Assembly: GCF_004358425.1 (NCBI RefSeq)
Contig: NZ_CP037948.1
Span: 310,001 to 374,000, forward strand
Origin: Qipengyuania sediminis
GTDB lineage: Bacteria > Pseudomonadota > Alphaproteobacteria > Sphingomonadales > Sphingomonadaceae
DNA: 64,000 nt
Direction: 5' to 3'
Part shown: in pieces, positions 58,321 through 64,000 of the stretch
Position numbering within the stretch: the stretch's first letter is position 1
How the letters are laid out: each line of letters starts with the position of its first letter
Position numbers and translations under genes: made by a program
Notes under the pieces: generated by a model
The model's database searches: none
What the model was told of the DNA's origin: nothing
The model's input: only the letters and a program-made list of their open reading frames with translations

Positions 58321-59274
58321 ATGGCGAATTTCACCACCGCCGACATCAAGGCGCTGCGCGAGAAGACCGGCGCGGGCATGATGGATGCCAAGAAGGCGCT
58401 CACCGAAACCAATGGCGATATCGAGGCGGCGGTCGACGCGCTGCGCGCCAAGGGGCTTGCCACCGCGCAGAAGAAGTCGAGCCGGACCGCGGCGGAAGGG
58501 CTCGTCGGCCTCGCGGTCGAGGGCACGCGCGGGGTCGCGGTCGAGGTCAATTCGGAGACCGATTTCGTCGCCAAGAACGATCAGTTCCAGGATTTCGTGC
58601 GCGCCGTCACCGAGACCGCGCTCAAGACCGGCGGCACTGACGTCGAGGCGCTGAAGGCGGCCGCCTATCCGGGCGGCGGCACGGTTGCCGAAAAGCTCAC
58701 CGACATGATCGCCACCATCGGCGAAAACCAGCAGATCCGCCGGATCAAATCGGTCGAGGTCTCGCGGGGCGTGGTCGTCCCCTACATGCACAATGCGGCG
58801 GCTGCGAACCTTGGCAAGATCGGTGTGCTGGTCGCGCTCGAGAGCGAGGCGGAAGCCAGCGTTCTCGAGGCGCTGGGCAAGCAGATCGCGATGCACATCG
58901 CCGCGGCCTTTCCGCTGGCGCTTAACGCCGAAGGGCTCGATGCCGAGATGCTGGAGCGCGAACGCGGCATCGCGCGGGAGAAGGCGGCCGAGAGCGGCAA
59001 GCCCGCCGAAGTCCAGGCCAAGATGGTCGAAGGCGCGGTCGGCAAGTTCGCCAAGGAGAACGCGCTCTTGAGCCAGTTGTTCGTGATGGACAACAAAACG
59101 CCCATCGCGGACGTGGTCGCCAAGGCAGGCAAGGAGGCGGGAACCGGCATCGTGCTCAAGGACTATGTCCGCTTCCAGCTCGGCGAAGGGATCGAGAAGG
59201 AAGTCAGCGACTTCGCCGCCGAGGTCGCGGCTGCGTCCGGCATCCCCCAGGGTCAACCGGAGCCTACGAACTAA
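58321..59274 (+). CDS. tsf: Translation elongation factor Ts
   Basis: 317 residues. [17 protein letters not shown] near 11, [14 protein letters not shown] near 75 and the EF-Tu-contacting C-terminal domain ([11 protein letters not shown]). It recharges EF-Tu with GTP. ATG 58321. A terminator follows. Confidence 0.98.
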   Translation: MANFTTADIKALREKTGAGMMDAKKALTETNGDIEAAVDALRAKGLATAQKKSSRTAAEGLVGLAVEGTRGVAVEVNSETDFVAKNDQFQDFVRAVTETALKTGGTDVEALKAAAYPGGGTVAEKLTDMIATIGENQQIRRIKSVEVSRGVVVPYMHNAAAANLGKIGVLVALESEAEASVLEALGKQIAMHIAAAFPLALNAEGLDAEMLERERGIAREKAAESGKPAEVQAKMVEGAVGKFAKENALLSQLFVMDNKTPIADVVAKAGKEAGTGIVLKDYVRFQLGEGIEKEVSDFAAEVAAASGIPQGQPEPTN

Positions 59275-59293
59275 GCTGCCGTTGCGACTTGCG

Positions 59294-59329
59294 AAGCCCC
59301 GCGCCGGCCCCCGCCGCCGCGGGGCTTTT
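59294..59329 (+). terminator. Rho-independent terminator after tsf
   Basis: AAGCCCCGCG (59294-59303), GC-rich centre, CGCGGGGCTTTT (59318-59329). Perfect 8-bp core stem followed by four T. It separates rpsB-tsf from pyrH. Confidence 0.85.
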
Positions 59330-59382
59330 CATGCTCGGCCCCACGCGATAGGGCCGCGCGAACCGGCGAATAGCGAGACCCC

Positions 59383-60102
59383 ATGGCCCTCCCCCCGATG
59401 AAGCGCGTGCTGCTCAAGCTGTCGGGCGAGGTGCTGATGGGCGGCGGGCAGTTCGGGATCGATCCTGCTTTCGTCATGGACCTTGCCGAAGAGGTGAAGG
59501 CGGCGAAGGAGACAGGCCTTCAGATCTGCCTCGTCATTGGCGGCGGCAATATTTTTCGCGGCATGGCGGGCGCGGCGGCCGGCATGGACCGCGCGCAGGC
59601 TGACTACATGGGCATGCTGGCGACCGTGATGAACGCGCTCGCGATGCAGAACGCGCTCGAACAGCTTGGCGTTCAGACCCGGGTGCAATCGGCGATCCAG
59701 ATGGATACGGTGTGCGAGCCTGTCATCCGCCGCCGCGCCGAGCGCCATCTGGAGAAGGGCCGCGTGGTGATCTTCGCCGCGGGCGTGGGCGCCCCCTATT
59801 TCACGACCGACAGCGGCGCGGCGCTGCGCGCGGCCGAAATGAAATGCGATGCTTTGCTCAAGGGCACCAGCGTCGACGGCATCTATGACGCCGACCCCAA
59901 GAAGCGCTCGGGCGCGAAGCGTTTCGAAACCGTGGGTTACGACCGCGTCTTGGCAGACAATCTGAAGGTGATGGACGCCAGCGCCGTGGCGCTTTGCCGT
60001 GACAATCGCATCCCGATCGTGGTGTTCTCGATCCGCGAGAAGGGCAATCTTGCGCGGGTCCTGGCGGGGCAGGGCACGCAGACCATCGTCAGCGACAGTT
60101 AA
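59383..60102 (+). CDS. pyrH: UMP kinase
   Basis: 239 residues. [14 protein letters not shown] near 6, [10 protein letters not shown] near 54, GTGxPYFTTDS-like [18 protein letters not shown] near 137, [14 protein letters not shown] near 165. Hexameric bacterial UMP kinase that phosphorylates UMP. ATG 59383. Confidence 0.98.
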   Translation: MALPPMKRVLLKLSGEVLMGGGQFGIDPAFVMDLAEEVKAAKETGLQICLVIGGGNIFRGMAGAAAGMDRAQADYMGMLATVMNALAMQNALEQLGVQTRVQSAIQMDTVCEPVIRRRAERHLEKGRVVIFAAGVGAPYFTTDSGAALRAAEMKCDALLKGTSVDGIYDADPKKRSGAKRFETVGYDRVLADNLKVMDASAVALCRDNRIPIVVFSIREKGNLARVLAGQGTQTIVSDS

Positions 60103-60118
60103 AGGTAGGAGAGGGCGG

Positions 60119-60676
60119 ATGGCCAAATACGACAAAGCCGATATCGAGCGCCGCATGGCCGGCGCGGTCGAGAGCCTGAAGAGCGATCTCGGCGGGCTGA
60201 GGACCGGGCGGGCCAACACCAGCCTGCTCGATCCGGTGGTGGTGGAGGTCTATGGCGCGATGATGCCTTTGAACCAGGTGGCGACCGTCTCCGCGCCCGA
60301 ACCGCGGATGCTGAGCGTGCAGGTCTGGGACCGGGCGAACCTCATTGCGGTCGAGAAGGGCATCGCCAAGGCGAACCTCGGTCTCAATCCCATGATCGAC
60401 GGGCAGACGCTGCGCTTGCCACTGCCCGATCTCACGGCCGACCGGCGCAAGGAGCTCGCCAAGCTTGCCGGCACCTATGCCGAGAACGCCAAGATCGCGA
60501 TCCGCAATGTCCGCCGCGACGGAATGGAAGCGCTGAAGGAAGACGAAAAGAAGAAGGCGATCGGCGAGGACGAGAGAAAGCGCGGGGAGGACGAGGTCCA
60601 GAAGCTGACCGACAAATATGTCGCCCAGGCCGATGAAGCGGCCGCCGCCAAGGAAAAGGAAATCCTGACCCAGTAA
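60119..60676 (+). CDS. frr: Ribosome recycling factor
   Basis: 185 residues. RRMAGAVESLKSDLGGLRTGRA, PLNQVATVSAPEPRML and the C-terminal helix AKIAIRNVRRDGMEALK identify it. It frees ribosomes with EF-G after termination. ATG 60119 has TAGGAGAG upstream. Confidence 0.98.
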   Translation: MAKYDKADIERRMAGAVESLKSDLGGLRTGRANTSLLDPVVVEVYGAMMPLNQVATVSAPEPRMLSVQVWDRANLIAVEKGIAKANLGLNPMIDGQTLRLPLPDLTADRRKELAKLAGTYAENAKIAIRNVRRDGMEALKEDEKKKAIGEDERKRGEDEVQKLTDKYVAQADEAAAAKEKEILTQ

Positions 60677-60699
60677 CGGGTTCCGGCAGCCACTGGATC

Positions 60700-60790
60700 C
60701 GTTCGTCGTGAGCTTGTCGAAGCACCGCTTTGCCTTCATGCGCAGCGTTCGACAAAAGGACGGCCCTTCGACAAGCCCAGGGCGAACGGG
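60700..60790. repeat. REP-like inverted repeat between frr and uppS
   Basis: CGTTCGTCGTGAGCTTGTCGAAG (left) pairs with CTTCGACAAGCCCAGGGCGAACG (right, ends about 60788), with another GTTCGACAAAAGG in the centre. Member of the CTTCGACAAGCTCA family. Confidence 0.8.
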
Positions 60791-60797
60791 TGTTGGG

Positions 60798-61481
60798 ATG
60801 CAACCTGAGAGTTTAAGAGCCCGCCACGTCGCGATCATCATGGACGGCAATGGGCGCTGGGCCAAGCGGCGGCATCTGCCGCGCGTTGTCGGGCATCAGC
60901 GCGGGGTGGAGGCGGTGCGCCGGCTGGTGCGATCGCTGAAGGACGGCGACCTCGAATGCCTGACGCTTTACGCGTTCTCGAGCGAAAATTGGAAGCGGCC
61001 TGAAGATGAGGTGTCCGCTCTCATGGACATGCTTCGCAAATTCATCCGTTCCGATCTTGAAGAATTCATCGAGAACGGTGTCCGGCTTGCGATCATTGGC
61101 GATTACCAGGTGCTTGCGCCCGATATCGTAGATCTTCTCGAGGATGCGCTGGCGCGGACCGCGGGGGGTACGCGCACGGTGGCGGTCGCGTTGAACTACG
61201 GCTCTCAGCAGGAGATCGCGCGCGCGGCGCGGCTGGCCGCGGCGGAGGGCGAGATTACCCCCGAGGCAATCGAGCGCCACCTCTTCACGCGCGATCTGCC
61301 CCCGCTCGACCTCCTCATCCGCACCAGCGGAGAGGTGCGGCTCTCCAATTTCCTCCTCTGGCAATGCGCCTATGCGGAAATGGCTTTCACGGACGTGCTG
61401 TGGCCCGATTTCACGCCCCAGCATCTTGCCGAAGCGCTCGACGATTTCGCCACGCGGGAGCGCCGCTATGGCGGACGTTAA
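60798..61481 (+). CDS. uppS: Undecaprenyl (di-trans,poly-cis) diphosphate synthase
   Basis: 227 residues. VAIIMDGNGRWAKRR near 13 (catalytic Asp), GHQRGVEAVR, YAFSSENWKRP, and LLIRTSGEVRLSNFLLWQ near 178. It makes the C55 lipid carrier for peptidoglycan. ATG 60798; the upstream frame runs through the REP. The stop overlaps the cdsA start by 14 bases. Confidence 0.97.
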   Translation: MQPESLRARHVAIIMDGNGRWAKRRHLPRVVGHQRGVEAVRRLVRSLKDGDLECLTLYAFSSENWKRPEDEVSALMDMLRKFIRSDLEEFIENGVRLAIIGDYQVLAPDIVDLLEDALARTAGGTRTVAVALNYGSQQEIARAARLAAAEGEITPEAIERHLFTRDLPPLDLLIRTSGEVRLSNFLLWQCAYAEMAFTDVLWPDFTPQHLAEALDDFATRERRYGGR

Positions 61482-62232
61482 GGCGAAACCGCGGAAGCGC
61501 GACCGGCTGAAGGCGCGCGCCAGGCGCTATGCCGACCTGCCGCTGCGGCTGCGCACCGCGGACCTGCCACGCCGCGCCGCTTCCGCTGCTGTCATGCTGG
61601 CGGTTACCGCGCTGGCGCTGTGGCAGGGCGGGGCGGTGCTGGCGGGGTTCATCGTGGTGGTAGCGCTGGTCTGCCTCGGCGAGTTTGTCGCACTGGTGCG
61701 GCGCGCGACGAAGAAGTGGGCGAACCGGATCGCGGCGGTGCTCGCAGGCAGCGCCTATATCGGCGCGGCGGCGGTATCATTGCTGCGGCTCGAGCTCTAT
61801 TACCTCATCGCCGTGCTCGGCGTGGTGATCTTCACCGATACCTGCGCCTATTTCGCGGGGCGCACCATCGGGGGACCCAAGATCGCTCCGCGGATCAGCC
61901 CGTCCAAGACCTGGGCCGGACTCGCCGGCGGCATGGCGGGAAGCGCGCTGTGGCTCGAAGCCTATATGAGCCTCGCCCACAATACCGGCGCCGGTGTGCG
62001 CTGGGCGGACAGCTATGCGCTCAGCATCGCCGAAGTGATCGGCTGGGCGCTGGTCGGCGCGGTGTTGGCGGTGGCGGCCCAGGCGGGAGATTTCTTCGAG
62101 AGTTGGCTCAAGCGCCGGGCGAACAAGAAGGATTCCTCCAACCTCATTCCCGGGCATGGCGGCGTGTTCGACCGGGTCGACGGGCTGCTGCCGGTCGCGA
62201 TCGTGACCGGGCTGCTGGCGGCTTTCGCATGA
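61468..62232 (+). CDS. cdsA: Phosphatidate cytidylyltransferase
   Basis: 254 residues. About seven membrane helices and the CdsA signature near 210 (SWLKRRANKKDSS...PGHGGVFDRVD) with SPSKTWAGLAGG near 145. It makes CDP-diacylglycerol, the precursor used by PssA upstream. A basic N-terminus (KAKPRKRDRLKARARR) precedes the first helix. ATG 61468. Confidence 0.96.
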   Translation: MADVKAKPRKRDRLKARARRYADLPLRLRTADLPRRAASAAVMLAVTALALWQGGAVLAGFIVVVALVCLGEFVALVRRATKKWANRIAAVLAGSAYIGAAAVSLLRLELYYLIAVLGVVIFTDTCAYFAGRTIGGPKIAPRISPSKTWAGLAGGMAGSALWLEAYMSLAHNTGAGVRWADSYALSIAEVIGWALVGAVLAVAAQAGDFFESWLKRRANKKDSSNLIPGHGGVFDRVDGLLPVAIVTGLLAAFA

Positions 62233-63386
62233 CGCGCAGCATCACCATCCTGGGCGCGACAGGCTCGGTCGGCGGCTCGACGCTCGACCTCATCCGGCGC
62301 GGCCGCGCGGATTGGCGGGTGGAGGCGCTGACCGCGAACAGCCAGGTGGAGGAACTCGCTGTTCTGGCTCGCGAATTCGGTGCAAAGCTGGCGGTTGTGG
62401 GCGAGGACGCGCGATTGCCCGCGCTGCGCGAGGCCTTGGCTGGGAGCGGGATCGAGGCCGCGGCCGGCGGGACGGCGCTCACGGAAGCGGCGGCGCGGCC
62501 GGCGGACATAACGGTGGCGGCGATCGTCGGCTGCGCGGGTCTCGCGCCGACGATGGCGGCGATCGCACGAGGCGGCACTGTGGCGCTTGCCAACAAGGAG
62601 GCGCTGGTGTCGGCCGGCGCGGTGATGACCGCCGCCGTTGCCCGTCACGGTGCGACGCTGCTGCCGGTCGACAGCGAGCATAATGCGATATTTCAATGTC
62701 TTGCGGGCAATAGTTCAGACGATGTGCGAAGCATCACGCTGACTGCGAGCGGCGGTCCGTTCAGGAGCTGGGATGCCGCGCGGATTGCAAGCGCGACGCC
62801 GGCCGAGGCGGTGGCGCACCCCAACTGGGACATGGGCGCGAAGATCAGCGTCGATTCTGCGACGATGTTCAACAAAGGTCTCGAACTCATTGAAGCCCAT
62901 CACCTTTTCCCTGTCGGTCTGGACCGGCTGAAGATCGTCGTCCACCCGCAGAGCGTGATCCATTCGATGGTCGAATACCGTGACGGGTCGACCTTGGCGC
63001 AGCTCGGGCCTGCCGACATGCGCGTGCCAATCGCGAGTTGCCTTGCCTGGCCGCAGCGGATGGCGACGCCGATGCCGCCGCTCGACCTCGCACGGATTGG
63101 CAACTTGTCCTTCGAAGCGCCTGATGAACAACGCTTTCCCGCGACCCGGATCGCGCGCGAGGCGGCCGAGGCGGGGGGGGCGGCGCCTGCGATCCTCAAC
63201 GCCGCGAACGAAGTGGCGGTCGCCGCCTTTCTTGCCGGTCAGATCGGGTTCAGCGACATCGCGGTAACCGTCGAACGGATGCTAAGTCGCTTGAATCATT
63301 TGCCTGCCCCGTCCTCGCTGGAGGAGGTTTTGGGGCTCGACACGCAAACCCGCAAATACACCGCCGAAATGATCGGAAACCGCTGA
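62229..63386 (+). CDS. dxr: 1-deoxy-D-xylulose 5-phosphate reductoisomerase
   Basis: 385 residues. NADPH motif ILGATGSVGGSTL near 7, ALANKEALVSAG near 120, LPVDSEHNAIFQCL near 145, and WDMGAKISVDSATMFNKGLE near 200 (metal and substrate site). Commits carbon to the MEP isoprenoid pathway, feeding UppS and IspB. ATG 62229 overlaps the cdsA stop by 4 bases. Confidence 0.98.
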   Translation: MTRSITILGATGSVGGSTLDLIRRGRADWRVEALTANSQVEELAVLAREFGAKLAVVGEDARLPALREALAGSGIEAAAGGTALTEAAARPADITVAAIVGCAGLAPTMAAIARGGTVALANKEALVSAGAVMTAAVARHGATLLPVDSEHNAIFQCLAGNSSDDVRSITLTASGGPFRSWDAARIASATPAEAVAHPNWDMGAKISVDSATMFNKGLELIEAHHLFPVGLDRLKIVVHPQSVIHSMVEYRDGSTLAQLGPADMRVPIASCLAWPQRMATPMPPLDLARIGNLSFEAPDEQRFPATRIAREAAEAGGAAPAILNAANEVAVAAFLAGQIGFSDIAVTVERMLSRLNHLPAPSSLEEVLGLDTQTRKYTAEMIGNR

Positions 63387-63388
63387 TC

Positions 63389-64000
63389 TTGGACGCCGGC
63401 ATTCCGTTCTGGATGTATATCCTCGGCTTCCCGTTGCTGCTGGGGCCGCTGGTGACCTTGCACGAGCTTGGTCATTACCTCGTCGGCCGCTGGTTCGGGG
63501 TCCAGGCGGAGGCGTTCTCGGTCGGCTTCGGCAAGGAGCTTGCGGGCTTCACCGATCGCCATGGCACACGCTGGAAGCTCTCCGCCCTGCCGCTCGGCGG
63601 TTATGTCCAGTTCAAGGGCGACATGAACCCGGCGAGCGTGCCGGAGCGGGGGACCCTCGCTCCCGGCTCGCAGCGCGACGGGACGTTCCAGAATGCGCCG
63701 CTGTGGCAGCGGGCGCTGATCGTGGCGGCGGGGCCGGCGACCAATGTGCTGGTGACGCTGGCGATCTTCGCCGGCTTCTTCATGGCGGTGGGAAAGCCGG
63801 TGCCCGTCGCGCCCGAGCGGCAGCTCACCATCGCGGGATTCGCCGCCAATTCGCCGGCGGAGCGCGCGGGGCTCAGGCCCGGCGACCGCATTACCGCGAT
63901 AGACGGCCGCCCGGTCGCGGATCTGAGATCGCTGCAGGACGCGGTGATGCTCTATCCGGGCAAGCGCCTCGACGTCGCCTTCCTGCGCGACGGTATCGAG
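63389..64000 (+). CDS. rseP: RIP metalloprotease RseP, 3' truncated by the window edge
   Basis: The visible 204 residues hold the zinc motif TLHELGHYLVGRW near 27, the GFGKEL segment, LPLGGYVQFKGD near 70, VAAGPATNVLVTL near 115 and the start of a PDZ domain (SPAERAGLRPGDRITAIDG near 155). It performs regulated intramembrane proteolysis of anti-sigma factors and signal peptides. TTG 63389 (MDAGIPFWM) or ATG 63413 is the start; dxr ends 2 bases earlier, so it is coupled. Confidence 0.95.
   Translation, partial: MDAGIPFWMYILGFPLLLGPLVTLHELGHYLVGRWFGVQAEAFSVGFGKELAGFTDRHGTRWKLSALPLGGYVQFKGDMNPASVPERGTLAPGSQRDGTFQNAPLWQRALIVAAGPATNVLVTLAIFAGFFMAVGKPVPVAPERQLTIAGFAANSPAERAGLRPGDRITAIDGRPVADLRSLQDAVMLYPGKRLDVAFLRDGIE

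Overview
The window is high-GC chromosomal DNA of an alphaproteobacterium, most likely Sphingomonadales (Sphingomonas/Erythrobacter-like). This is inferred from lineage-typical genes (DUF2794, DUF6456, an NDUFS4-like complex I subunit gene, CobT, a GTA-type 3TM holin), PEP-CTERM proteins, an F1 epsilon subunit of only 85 residues, GTTC-N7-GTTC LexA-type operators, and REP-like palindromes of the CTTCGACAAGCTCA and CCCAGCGAAAGCTGGG types. It is mostly core genome. I see no prophage, IS transposase, integrase or CRISPR array.

Layout. 0-7 kb: end of a serine acetyltransferase gene, DUF2794, a membrane protein, an SDR, glmU overlapped by an HNH gene that appears to start at CTG, VanZ-like, a PEP-CTERM protein overlapped by an L,D-transpeptidase, and a PilZ protein. 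7.4-12.6 kb (minus strand): F1 ATP synthase atpH-A-G-D-C with a lipoprotein gene between atpG and atpD. 13-24 kb: orphan GTA-type holin, trypsin-like protease, ada, FeS-type photolyase, a metalloprotease-like protein, priA, DUF4197, fsa. 24-33 kb: cobT, nitroreductase, cysS, a hydroxyacid dehydrogenase, a divergent S24-repressor locus with a LexA-type box, a second PEP-CTERM gene, an MBL hydrolase. 33.4-34.07 kb is an AT-richer relic. 34-46 kb: regulators, UDG, ABC-F, a PepSY/two-component locus, chorismate mutase, polyprenyl synthase, hrpB preceded by stop/start-coupled small ORFs. 46-53 kb: NDUFS4-like, SRP RNA, dnaX-ybaB, a PilZ-HTH fusion, lon, HU, rlmB. 53.5-54 kb: tRNA-Tyr followed by four 115-bp tandem repeats that each carry the last 19 nt of the tRNA. 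54-57 kb: KAS III, psd-pssA, then a small membrane protein behind a second LexA-type box. 57.4-64 kb: rpsB-tsf-pyrH-frr-uppS-cdsA-dxr-rseP, which links translation, envelope lipid and isoprenoid synthesis.

The observations I consider least ordinary are the tRNA-Tyr 3'-end repeat array (its design recalls the E. coli tyrT/rtT repeats), two LexA-type operators in front of unstudied small genes (one a single-pass membrane protein, reminiscent of SOS division inhibitors), the PilZ-HTH fusion, the CTG start of the HNH gene, and palindromic repeats that have become part of protein-coding sequence.
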